The notes beneath the pieces are model-generated. The model saw only the letters and a program-made list of their open reading frames with translations, was not told the origin of the DNA and did not search any database. A stretch of DNA of 64,000 nucleotides from contig WTPW01002412.1 in the NCBI GenBank assembly GCA_009809945.1, positions 27,366 to 91,365 of the forward strand, read 5' to 3'. Shown in pieces: positions 22,731 through 34,418 of the stretch. How positions within the stretch are numbered: position 1 is the stretch's first letter; every line of letters starts with the position of its first letter. Origin of the DNA: Gigaspora margarita (taxonomy: Eukaryota; Glomeromycota; Glomeromycetes; Diversisporales; Gigasporaceae). The position numbers and the translations under genes are program-made.

Positions 22731-25236
22731 ATTTGGACATATTTTATTATATGAGCGCTGTTCAACAGAAAGGGGGGGGAGGGGAATCTCTTTAATTGAC
22801 CAGATTTAAAAAGAGATATCATTGAAAAGCGCACATATAGTTAATAATGTTAATACTGTGAGAACAATTAAACATCATTATACAGTACCGTAAACTGCCA
22901 TATACTGCCATATACGAGACCCGGGTCTGTTACATTTCACCAATTTTAGAACCTATAATAAACCCCGGATCTAGTATACCATTATAAGGAAAAATTTATA
23001 GAGCATGCAATCTTTCATTTACTGGGCAGTCTACATTTTGGTTATTGTAGTTTTGAGATTCACACCCGGGTCTAGTACTATACTGTACATAGGGGAACTG
23101 ATATCTGGGGGGTACGTATAAAATTTTAAAGCTATAATATTTGATATATAATATGATATTACTGATATCTTTTCTAAAAATTGCTAAATCACCTTAATAA
23201 AATTTTTGGGTAGGTTTTTTGTTTTTTTAAAAGTTGAATAAAAAAAAAAAAAGGGTTTCTTTTATAGTCAAAAAATAAAGAACAAATTAATTTTTTTTGT
23301 ATTAATTATCTGTTATATAAAAATAAACATTAGTAATCAATTGGAAACTTTTGCTACGTAGTGAAATGATTTTCCGAAACTATGATCAAAAAAGGTTCAT
23401 CCGAATTGCTTGCTGAATTGATAGTGATAAAAAAAAAAAAAAAAGGGTTTTAACAATCATAAAATAATTCTAGTAGTTCTGGAAGGTCTTTTATTATAGA
23501 ACCTAATTGGTTCAATTAGTTCAATTAGCATTTTTACAGGAATTTTTATAACAATATAACATAATTATACAATAATAGAAATAATATCCAAAAAAAGGTT
23601 TAAGCATTTATCCAATCATTTTTTTCGAGTAAAATTACATAACGATAAACAACATGTGAGATTTCTAAAATAAGAAATCAAAAAGCATTTATCCAGATTG
23701 GTTATGGGATATTTTTTTTCAGTGTTTGATTTGGACGGAATGAATGTAAATGAATGTACCAGAAAGTTGCTTAAATGTATCTGAAAGTTGTTTGCATTCT
23801 TGCAGCAATGCACCAAATTATGTACGAATTACCGAAATAATTATGACATAGGGTCTCTTTATGATTGTCAGATTCTCTTAATAAGATCCTCTTGGAATTT
23901 TCTTTGTAAATGTTAAATTTAGAAAGAGTTTAAAAAGTTAAAAAAAAAAATTATGGATATTCATATTATGTATAAACTATAATAACAATAGGAATATCTT
24001 TTCATAATATACGTTACGAATTTATATAAGTTTTAATAAATAAATATATACATTATATATATATATATATACTATATATATATATATATACTACATATCA
24101 GATATATATATTTATATATATTTATATTTATATTTATATTTATGAATATATGTTATATATTCCTATATATGAATTTTTACGTGTCAAATTATTAAAGAAA
24201 ATGGAATGATCATTCCTCACAATCATTACAATCATTGTGATGAATTATAAGAAATCATAAGGTAATTAATGTGATGGATTTTAATGAGAGTTCTTACTAT
24301 TAAATAATAAACACATTTATCATCGTTACTCGAAATATTCAATTAATAATATCAATTAGTAAAATTGTTTTTTATAAATGTTGTGAAGCTCAAATACATA
24401 CGTATTGCTTAAACTACATATAAAAATTATAACGTTACCTAAATTTCATCTTAGCGCAACTTTATTTAAAGTTGTATTCAAGGTTCTTTTTTGGTGTTAT
24501 AAATTTATACGTAGGTAAGATATAAGTAGGTAGGTAAGGTTTTTTTTTTTTTTTTTCGCATATAAAACAGTAAAATGAGTAAAATGCCAAGTGACAATTA
24601 ACGTAACGTATAATTATCATCAAATTACAGAATTATTATTGATGATGAATTAAGTTATTTGTTTAAATTAATTGTAACACATACTAAATTTGACAATTGA
24701 TAACATATAAAAAAATATAAAAAATACATAGCATCGCTTATTTCTGTATTTATTTTTTTTTAAAAAAACGGGTTTCTTTTCAAATTACTATTTATATCTT
24801 TTAAGAGTAATTCTTTTTTTCAATTTTATTTTATTTTTGAATTCAAAATTTTTAAAATTCTATTATTCATCTTACTTTCTTCATTTATTCTTTGACTCAT
24901 TTACTTACCCAAACGTTTCGATTTTTCTTGCTTGCGTACCTTCTTGAAACGTCATTTTACCATTCTTTACCGACTTCAGCTTTATGCATGATACCCTGCA
25001 GATATTAAATACGTATATAAAGTAACTTTATTTCCTTTATAGTTCTTCGTTTCGTCTTTTTTTCTATCTTTCGCTTTTTTTTTGTATCTATCTACTGAGT
25101 AAAATATATTCCATTTACATTAATGGTTCAAGAATATCCCTTTTAAAGTATCTCATTAATCACGTTCCATACATTCACTTGTTTCCTATTCTCAATTATC
25201 TTTTTGATTATTTAAAATTAATAAACTATTATAAAT
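22731..25236. other. Gene-free AT-rich DNA upstream of the RhoGAP gene
   Basis: Holds poly-A/T tracts, a short GC-richer patch with two CCCGGGTCTRGTA words at 22920-23080, a (TA)n microsatellite at 24056-24140, and T/C-rich sequence (25025-25085) just before the RhoGAP gene that could be its 5' leader or promoter. No convincing frame; a 66-codon minus-strand frame at 23616-23816 lacks family features. Confidence 0.4.
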
Positions 25237-28054
25237 ATGTCTACAATACTTGCAAATGCTTGGGTGGAAATAACCGATCCACACACAAATGATATTTTTT
25301 ATGCTAATCCTGTATTTATCTTTTTTTCTTTCAAATTTTATTTTTTCAAGTCTTATTTTTCGTTAATTTAATTTATTATATTTTATCTAGCAAACTGGAG
25401 AATGCGCATGGGAAAAACCTTCTAATTCAATATTGTAAGTTTATTTATTTATTCATCTAATAAATTTGTTTTTTTTTTTTTAATCCTTATTATCTTATTA
25501 CCTTATTATCTTACTATCTATCTTATTATCCTATTATGCAAGGCATCAAAAAGATCCAACAGGTGAATGGTGGGAATTATGGGATGATAATCATCAACTC
25601 CCTTATTATTATCATACAATTTCTGGTCAAACTGAATGGGCCCGTCCAAATTCTGGAACAATCATTCCATTAACGAAAATTCAGGTATTAAAAATTTACT
25701 AATTTATTTATCAACTTTTGTTATTTGAATTCATTGTTTTTTTTTTTTTTTTTTNNNNNNNNNNNNNNNNNNNNNNNNNNNNNNNNNNNNNNNNNNNNNN
25801 NNNNNNNNNNNNNNNNNNNNNNNNNNNNNNNNNNNNNNNNNNNNNNNNNNNNNNNNNNNNNNNNNNNNNNNNNNNNNNNNNNNNNNNNNNNNNNNNNNNN
25901 NNNNNNNNNNNNNNNNNNNNNNNNNNNNNNNNNNNNNNNNNNNNNNNNNNNNNNNNNNNNNNNNNNNNNNNNNNNNNNNNNNNNNNNNNNNNNNNNNNNN
26001 NNNNNNNNNNNNNNNNNNNNNNNNNNNNNNNNNNNNNNNNNNNNNNNNNNNNNNNNNNNNNNNNNNNNNNNNNNNNNNNNNNNNNNNNNNNNNNNNNNNN
26101 NNNNNNNNNNNNNNNNNNNNNNNNNNNNNNNNNNNNNNNNNNNNNNNNNNNNNNNNNNNNNNNNNNNNNNNNNNNNNNNNNNNNNNNNNNNNNNNNNNNN
26201 NNNNNNNNNNNNNNNNNNNNNNNNNNNNNNNNNNNNNNNNNNNNNNNNNNTTTTTTTTTTTTATCTTATTGAATATCTCTGAATTATTTTTTTTTTTCGT
26301 ATATTAATCATTATAATAATATATACATATTTTTTTATTAGGATAATGAAGTATTTTCATTAAAAAGAAAACCAAAAATTTCTCAAACTTCTATTGATTC
26401 CACAATGACTGTATCTACGACTTCAACTTCTCGACCAAAAACCCCAAATTCTGGAAACACTTCTTCTAATGGTGGAAATCATTTGTTCAAAATTATGACC
26501 CCAAAAAAATCTATTGAAGTTGCTGAACGTGCTAGAAAGACTGGAATTAGTAACCCTATCGGAATAAATTATGGTAGGTTTGAGTTAATTTGGATTTTAA
26601 TACCCTGTCGGGAAATTAGGTGTATTCTCGATCATTGAAAATATTTAAAATATTTTTAATAATGTATTAACAATATGATTTCTTCTTATTTTAGATGCTG
26701 CGGCTGCAATGAGGCCAACTGGCACGTATAATGACCTTGAAAAAAAAAAATCTGATCATAAAATACATACTCGTAAATTAAGTACTGGGTACGCTGAACC
26801 TTGATATCTTGATATCTTGATATCTTAAAATCTTGTTTTATTCTATCATTCATCTTAAATATTTTCGGTTATTTATTATTAATATAGGGAAGTTATGACT
26901 TTACCTGTTGAATTACAACAAGATATAAATAAGTTTCGAATAGATGGGTTTGCTAGAAAATATTTTAATACTCATAAAAAAGGTATTTTTCGAAGAAAGG
27001 TCCCGGTTGAAAAGATGCTTAAATTTCAAAAGGTAATTTTTGAATTTTATCGTTTATTTCTACGTTTATAAAGTGCATTAAAAAAAAAAATAAAATAAAA
27101 TAAAATTATTATATATATATATATTTTTATATATTTATTTACTTATTTATTTATATTTTCTTAGGATGGACTTAAACAACCTTTGATGGTACTAAATCCA
27201 AATATTCAAAAGGATGCAATAAAGTGTTTCAAAACAATTCAACGTATAATGGGTGATAGATCAAAAGGTCGTAATGGTTCATCAAATATATTGGAAAGTA
27301 TCCAATGGCTGCTAGATTGTGGTATTTTACATGGCGAATTACGTGATGAGATATATGTTCAAATTTGTAAACAATTAAATGATAATCCTAATAAGTACGT
27401 GTATATATATTATATATATTATTATAAATTATTTTTTAGAAAATTTTTTATAATAAATTTTTTTTTTCTATATTAAAAGAGAAAGTATAAGAAAAGGTTG
27501 GGAACTTCTTAGTGTGGTGACAGTTACTTTCCCACCATCTAAGAATTTTGAGGCATATCTTTTGAATTTCATAAGTGATAATTTTAACGTGCGAGAAAAC
27601 CAAATAGATGTGTTAAGCAAACATGTGCATAGTAGATTGGTTAGGATATGTAAACGTGGTCCGAGGGGTAAAGTTTTGACCTTAGGGGAAATAGAGAGAG
27701 CATGGGTTTGTTTTCTTAATGAAATATCTTATAATTTATTTTGAAATTATTTGTATCATCATTCTTACATTTTTTTTGTTTATATAGGAAGCACCTTTTC
27801 ATCCTTCTGTATTTGGTGAGACATTAGATTTCGTAATGAAACTTCAAAGCCAATCTTATCCAAATTTAAAATTACCGCGTATTTTACCCTTTCTGGCGAA
27901 ATCGATTCTTGAGTTGAACGGTCAAGCTTCTGAGGGTATATTTCGTGTACCTGGTGATGCTGACTATGTAACAGAATTGGTATATATATATGTATACATT
28001 AATAATAATAATGATAATAATAATAACAATATTAATGATGATGATGATAATAAT

Positions 28055-28100
<46 letters not shown>

Positions 28101-28127
28101 TTATTATTATAATTATTATTATTATTC

Positions 28128-28206
<79 letters not shown>

Positions 28207-28209
28207 TAC

Positions 28210-28241
<32 letters not shown>

Positions 28242-28839
28242 TTCTTCTTCTTCTTCTTAAAATTGGCTAATTGGTATTACTATTAATATAGAAACTAAGA
28301 ATAGAAAAAAATCGGTTCGACATAAGTGGGATAACGGATGCGAATGTTCCATCTTCACTATTCAAATTTTGGTTACGAGATTTAGCTGATCCACTGATAC
28401 CAAGTGAATTTTATGATCAATGTATAAAAAATTGTGATGATACAAATTTATCAATCGAAATTGTTAAAAAGTTACCAGAAATTAATAGAAGAGTTGTTTT
28501 GTTTGTGATCGATTTCTTGCAGGTTTGTATTATTTTTTTTAATTATATATATATAAACTTTAATATATTTGTATATTTACTATATTTTGATATATATATA
28601 TATATATTTTTAATATATAGATATTCACGAAACCTCTCATAACACATGTAACAAAAATGAATGTAAATAATATAGCAATGGTATTTGCTCCAAATTTCTT
28701 AAGATGTCCATCAGATAATCTTGCAGTAATATTCGAGAACACTAAATACGAGCAAACATATGTTAAAACTTTATTATTAAATCTTCGAAGTAGAGAGATT
28801 GAATCTGATCTAGAATATATTGTTAATGATGATTTATAA
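25237..28839 (+). CDS. WW-WW-MyTH4-RhoGAP protein (Vilse/ARHGAP39-like)
   Basis: A Rho-family GTPase-activating protein, expected to stimulate GTP hydrolysis by Rac/Cdc42-type GTPases at the cell cortex. Eleven exons are assigned: 25237-25311, 25391-25434, 25543-25684, 26342-26573, 26695-26788, 26888-27032, 27165-27394, 27480-27705, 27788-27979, 28292-28522 and 28621-28839. All introns are GT-AG and phases agree, giving 609 residues. WW1 lies about residues 8-37 (WVEITDPHTNDIFYANPQTG, WEKP) and WW2 about 48-76 (WWELWDDN, YYYHTISGQTEWARP). A Ser/Thr-rich linker follows. MyTH4 spans about 205-385 (FRIDGFARKYF, ILESIQWLLDCGILHGELRD, GWELLSVVTVTFPPS). RhoGAP spans about 400-595. The catalytic arginine finger is R449 in SEGIFRVPGD, and FKFWLRDLADPLIP, NNIAMVFAPNFLR and related motifs are intact. 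A 496-base gap lies in intron 3, so an extra exon there cannot be excluded, though phases on both sides match. Confidence 0.93.
25755..26250. other. Assembly gap in intron 3 of the RhoGAP gene
   Basis: 496 Ns with poly-T on both sides, so the break is probably a homopolymer collapse. Confidence 0.99.
27980..28291 (+). repeat. Intronic TAA/TTA microsatellite
   Basis: The intron between RhoGAP-gene exons 9 and 10 is almost entirely (AAT)n followed by (ATT)n and a short (CTT)n. The AAT and ATT halves can pair, so the pre-mRNA could fold into a long hairpin. Repeat numbers may be unreliable. Confidence 0.9.
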
Positions 28840-30034
28840 TCTATTCCATGGTTTAAATTGTCCATCATAGATATATAATAATTAAGAAAAGGTACGTATT
28901 TTATATTTTTATTACTATCATTCAAAAGGGTATTGGGCTATTTCATTTATATGTTTTCATTTCTTATTTATTTTAGCATATAAAAATTTAATAATTCCGT
29001 ATTTATTTATTTTTATTAAAAAAAAAAAAATAAATATAATATATATATTAATCGGTGGATATAAATAATTTAAAAAAAGAAAAAAATTAATCAATTTAGG
29101 TAGATCCAAATGATTAATAAAAAAAATAATATATTTATGCTTCATATATCACATAAAGTTTATTATTTTTTTTCAATTCTATTTTGCAATTTCTTCTTTC
29201 ATGTGACAAAATTGTATTAAAAATTTTTAATTTACAAGATTTATTAAGTGTATTTTTTTTTAATCAATTTATAATAGTTCACTATAAAAAAAATTGCTGC
29301 CGAAAATATAATAAAGTAGGTCGGAGTAAAACCCGCGTTAAATTCCAGTAAAAATCCGCTTTGATCATTGAATTTTACAATTTGGTAGAATTAATAGCAA
29401 CCATGTCATTAGTCATTTACAATTATAAATTCTAAAGTACCGGTAATATATATAATTGATTATATAACTTGTAATTGTCAAATGGGTAATAAGTGTTAGT
29501 TCCCTAATTGGGTGTTGTCCACCCTCATGTAATGTAGTGCTTGCGATGATAGTCCACCAAACAAAGTTTTTAAATCTAAATTAACGTATATTTTCACTAT
29601 ATCCGATTCTCCAGTATTATTTCTAGTAATACACTAGACTACCAGTTCTAATGTACTGCTAAAGATAATGCTGCAGAATTTAAATATTATAGGGAATTTT
29701 GAGAATTTTTATTTTTAGACACGTTAATTAGATTTATAAAAAATCAAATTTCATTGTGGTGGACGAATCACAATAATAGTATATCAGATATATTTTGAAA
29801 ACTTTGTTTTGCAATTTTATAGATGAGGTCTACACCTAATCTAGAGTTCCAACTCCGATAATCTCTAATTACTCGGACCGACGCCTCGATCGAATCCTTC
29901 CATTATTAGGGTTTAGTGTAGCAGTTCGGAGTTAACAGTAACTGTATATGATACATCGCATTGCACTTATTACTCCGATCACAAATTCAAAAATTTCAGA
30001 TTTTCTTTTCTACCAATTTAAATACTTTAATATT
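28840..30034. other. Intergenic region between RhoGAP and pseudokinase genes
   Basis: About 1.2 kb of AT-rich DNA. The first part is the presumed 3' UTR of the RhoGAP gene. The later part has slightly higher GC (29310-29560 and 29820-29940) and presumably holds the promoter of the pseudokinase gene. No repeat family of the rest of the window is recognised, unlike almost every other intergenic stretch here. Confidence 0.5.
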
Positions 30035-32522
30035 ATGTCCAATTCAGCGACTGAATGTGCAATGAATACAATGGCCTCTGCAGTTAAAGTTACTGCAGAA
30101 ATTGTGAGTTCTTATGTTCCTATAGTTGAAACTGTGAAAATATTAGTTGAAGAAATTTGTAAAATTTATACGAATGTAGAATGTAACAAAGAATTATGTT
30201 TTATCATGATGAATCGAGTAAAGATAGCAGAATTTGCCTTGGAGCAAATGATGATGAGAGTTGAAGAAAATGAGGAATATTTTTATGAAAAAGAATATTA
30301 CTTATCCCTCCAAAAATTTGTAAATGTTTTAACAGATATTAAAAATTTTGTAGAGAAAGTATCAAAATTTAAAAGTGTTAGAACTTTTTTTGAAGCCAAT
30401 AAAATTAAACAAATGTATGATAAATTAACTCAAGAATTTGATACTTGTATGAACGATTTACATTTTACTATTGCAATTGCTAATGAAAATCAAAGAGCTA
30501 AAGATTCTCAAAAAGTTGATCAGGTTTTAAAGGTATGAAAAAAAAAAAAACCATAATTTGGTTATGTCAATTTTTTAGTGTGTCAATTTAAGATTTTTTT
30601 CAATGTTCTGGTTTTAGAATCTCGAGAAACTTGACATTGGTATTGATGGCATGGATAATAAACTTGATGGATTAGAAAAAAATATATCTCTTATAATGAA
30701 TAAAATGAATATACGATCAGGTGATGTTCATGCACAAAGAATCAATGAAAATGATCTGACAAAACCCACAGCGGGACGTAATAGTAATGGAACAGTTATT
30801 AGAAAGTATTATAAAGGTATTGAAGTTGCATGTAAACCTATCAAAAATTCTAATCAAAAACAAGGCGAGTTAGCAATTCTTGAACAATTACGTTTATCAC
30901 CAAACATTCTTATTTTTTATGGTCTCGCATATTTTGACAACAATGATTATATGATTCTCGAATGGGCTGATCGTGGAAGTTTGAAAGAACTTTATGATAA
31001 ATATGATATTCCTTGGGATAGAAAAATTCAAATTACTCGTGATATTTGTAATGGCCTTATATTTTTGCGTAACTTAAATATTTTACATCATGATATTAGA
31101 TGCGAAAATGTTTTTGTAAGTATAAATAAAATAAAATTTTTCGTATAATTTTTCGTATAAGAATTTATAAAAATTAGCAAGTTACAAATATAAATTAAAT
31201 TTTAGATAACAAAAAATCTGGATCCAAAACTAGGAAATTTTAGATATGCACGTGAAACATCAGCGGATACTACTAGCCTCTCATTTCAAAAACAATTAGA
31301 AATGTTTCGTTGGATGGCTCCTGAACAGATCTTGAAATGTCGACAAAATCCCAATAAAAAAGGATATACGTTCAATTGTGAAATGTTTAGGTAAATTCGT
31401 AAGGATCTATTTTTAATATATTTGGTTTAAAAAAAAAAAAAAACAATAACAAATTGAAAAACAATCAATTACTTTCAAATCAAAATCGTAAATTCCTTTA
31501 TTTTTTTATTTTTTTTTTTTATATTTATTATTTTTTGTAAATTACTGTAGTTTTGGAATGCTCATTTGGGAACTTTGTTATGAAAAGATTCCTTATAGGA
31601 CTTTGGAATTAAAAAAAGTGCCAGATTTTGTCTTAAGTGGCAAGCGCGAAAGACTTACATCCGGAAATTTTGAAAACGCAAATGATGCAACGATTCAGAA
31701 AAAGTTTAATGAAATCATTGATAAAGGCAAGTTAAATTATCTTTATAATTTTTTTTTTTCAATTTATTATATTAATTTTGATTTAACTAATAAATAGCAT
31801 GGCAGCCTCAACCAACAAATCGAATAGACCTTATGCAATTACATAGTGAACTTGAAAAATTGGCTGAAGAAAACCCAATCTCTCATAGTGCACCACAACT
31901 TTTTGAAAATAACAAATTTGACTTTGGCACCACAAGTGATGTAACGACTGAAAATTCAAAGTTACCAAAATTTGATGAACCTCTGATTTATGAAGATGCC
32001 GATTCTTTAATGACTGTTGATGAAGGAATCGGTTTTCATCGTGAAAAAAATTATGAAAGTGCATGGAAATGTTTTGAAAAAAATTCAGAACTTGGTAATC
32101 CATTAGCACAATATTGGCAAGCATATTATCTATTTAATGGGTATTTTGTCGATCAAGATAAAGAACGCGCAAATCAACTTTTTAAACAAGTAGCTGATAA
32201 TAATAATGATCATAATGAACAATATCAATTAGCAGTTGCAGATGCGCAATACCGGTACGCAGTTTCATTGATTAATAAATTTAGTAAAGGTAATCCTAAT
32301 ATTAGTGAAGATGAAAAACGCAATGAAATTTTACGTTATTTAAAATTAGCGAGTAATAATAAGAATAGTGAGGCAACATATCAGTTGGGTAATATTTATG
32401 TGAATGGGAAACTTAAGACTCAGCAGAGTAAAGAGAATAAAGAATTAGGATTAATATATTTAGAATTAGCTTCACAATATGGTAACCAAGAGGCAACTAA
32501 GTTATTAAGAAGTCTTCGTTAA
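30035..32522 (+). CDS. MLKL-like helical-bundle, pseudokinase and Sel1 protein
   Basis: Five exons: 30035-30532, 30618-31115, 31206-31390, 31551-31726 and 31798-32522, giving 693 residues. ATG 30035 (MSNSATECAMNTMASAV) is preferred over the upstream ATG 29948, whose extension lacks conserved features. Residues 1-200 form amphipathic helices (VPIVETVKILVEEICKIY, CNKELCFIMMNRVKIAEFAL, FANVL-like FVNVLTDIKNFVEKV) resembling MLKL/HeLo four-helix adaptor domains. Residues about 215-475 are kinase-like: VACKPI keeps the beta-3 lysine (K239), HHDIRCEN keeps the catalytic-loop Asp and Asn (D325, N330), the DFG position reads NFR (343-345), and WMAPE (APE 370-372) and FGMLIWELCYEKIPY follow. Residues about 515-690 are Sel1-type repeats (GIGFHREKNYESAWKCFEKN, AQYWQAYYLFNGYFVDQDKE, YLKLASNNKNSEATYQLGNI). 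The Asn for the Mg-binding Asp predicts weak or absent catalysis. The last intron is GC-AG. This family type is abundant in Rhizophagus; the MLKL likeness is my reading and needs profile confirmation. Confidence 0.9.
31727..31797 (+). other. GC-AG intron
   Basis: The donor is AAAG|GCAAGTT and the acceptor AATAG|CATGG. Only this splice restores the conserved kinase C-lobe segment DKAWQPQPTNRIDLMQL in phase 1. No GT donor nearby keeps that sequence. GCAAGT is the usual strong context for GC donors. Confidence 0.8.
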
Positions 32523-32917
32523 AAAAAATTCCTTTATTCGATCACTATTATACTTATTTTATCTACTTTATCATGTTCGTTCCTCACAGTTATTATCTAG
32601 AATTGATATTAATATACTACAGTTAAATTTTTTTATCTCTACTTATCACGACTACCAAATTTGATGGGATAAAAAGACGTGACATTTGTCGTAATTATAT
32701 AAATCAGTTTTTAGACCATTTCAGGGGCAGGCCTATAAAAGGTTGATACTTAAAAATGTCGGGGTGATTTTACTTACTTAATTTTAATTAGGTAATTTAA
32801 ATTAAATTATAAACATGAACTTGTACACGACTTTTTCGATTATGGATAGTTTAATTCAAAAATATCTTAGCAACCATTTAGCCAAATCTATAATTGGTTG
32901 ATTAGTATAGGTGGGTA
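32523..32917. other. 3' flank of the pseudokinase gene
   Basis: AT-rich, presumed 3' UTR then intergenic DNA. No gene or known repeat is recognised. Confidence 0.4.
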
Positions 32918-32968
32918 TATAATTATTGTCAGGGATGATGCTAAAATTGAATGATCCTGAAATTTTAA

Positions 32969-33340
32969 CTTAATTAGCAATTCACGTAAGAACAGGACAA
33001 AAAGTTGGGGATAAGTATTGATATAGTTTTAATATTAATATGGAATCCAATTTCCCAAATTATATAGTAAAAAGACGGGGTTTTTTAAAATTCAAAATTT
33101 CAGCTCTTAGTAAAGTATCTTTTATTTTTAGAAAATTCTACCGGACTGTTAATAAAAAGAAAGACAAATACCATATTTTTATGCCTATATAATTTAATTT
33201 TATATTATATTTAAACTATTAATACTTTATATTGTAGGCAAACTGGATTCCAANATTCGGAATATTATAGTAAATTTGCTTATTTATATTATATAAAATT
33301 TTATAAAATGTCCTGTTCTTACGTGAATTGCTAATTAAGC
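32969..33340. mobile_element. 372 bp element with 30-bp perfect TIRs
   Basis: Both ends read inward as CTTAATTAGCAATTCACGTA followed by AGAACAGGAC, a perfect 30-bp inverted repeat. It may be nested in an older element with GGGATGATGCTRAAAT ends (about 32931 and 33433). A single N lies at 33254. No clean target duplication is visible. Confidence 0.75.
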
Positions 33341-33509
33341 TTTTTTTTTTAGAATTAGATTAGGTTTAGAGTTAGTATGAGTATAAGTGGGGTTTATATT
33401 TTTAAATCATCACCTGATTTCAGCATCATCCCCAATTATTACATTACAGTATATAATGATAATATATATATATATATTAGCTATTTTAAATTAAGCAAGT
33501 TTATAAATA

Positions 33510-33669
33510 CAGTCAACTCCCGCAATAGTCACGCCCGCATTTGTCACAAACTTGCTATAGTCACCTTGATTTTATTATTTAATCATATACACTATATATA
33601 AATTCTCGCTTTAGTCATAATTTCACAATAGGCACATAAAATGCATGTGACTATTGCGGGAGTTGACTG
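33510..33669. mobile_element. 160 bp pogo-like MITE
   Basis: Perfect inverted ends CAGTCAACTCCCGCAATAGT with further CAC, both flanked by TA. CAGTCAA at the tip and TA duplication are pogo/Tc1 features. Recently active by the intactness of the ends. Confidence 0.9.
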
Positions 33670-34196
33670 TACAAATTCTGTTGATTTCGCTCGAAAAAAA
33701 GCAGAATGATTTAGTATTTGTAGTCAACCTAAATTGTTGACTCGATTAAGCCTAAATTTAAAATCGGCTTAGTCTTTAGTATGGAATTTAAATCAATATA
33801 ATAATTAGTGTTGGTAGTTGAGGGCTAAAATATCGACTCTCAAGTACTTAACTCATTGAATTTAATAAAAAATCTGATTGGCCAATTTGATCAAACAGGT
33901 CAATAAAGTTCTTATTGAGTTCATTGAGATAACTTCCCTAAGTCAATGTTACAAAAACCTGCTTAAACTGCTTAATCGACTATATCGCGCATCATGCGTA
34001 TCATACATGATATTATATATATGTATGATGTGATGTTGCATATGACTTGCACATATCTTGGCGAGCATACGATCTGTGCAAATCACATGCGTAAAATTTT
34101 TGATAGGGTCAAATGATTGACATATCTAAATTTTATATGCTTTCTAAATTTATCAAATAATAAATTTAATTTCTGGGTATATAATATATATTGGAT

Positions 34197-34418
34197 GAGT
34201 CTATTTGTAACATCCAGTTACACGCTTATTTGTAACAGCCTTTATTTATAACTCAATTTTACTAAAATAACCCTTTTTGCACTTTTAACAAAAAATGATT
34301 CTTTCGCAATTCTGTATTAATTTTGATACTAACTCTAACTTTAATTCTTTAACATTAATGTGGTCTTATGGGCTTACAAATAAGCGTGTATTGGCTGTTA
34401 CAAATAAGTTTTTCCATA
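34197..34418. mobile_element. TIR element with TTATTTGTAACAGCC ends
   Basis: About 35 bp at each end match as inverted repeats (CTATTTGTAACATCCAGTTA and, complement, CTTATTTGTAACAGCCAATA, then ACGCTTATTTGTAA). Length about 220 bp. The target duplication is not resolved. Confidence 0.6.

Noticed and set aside
28560-28925. 121-codon minus-strand frame
   Set aside because: Antisense to the last RhoGAP exon, whose plus-strand frame carries conserved motifs. The frame at 31831-32124 is likewise antisense to the pseudokinase gene.
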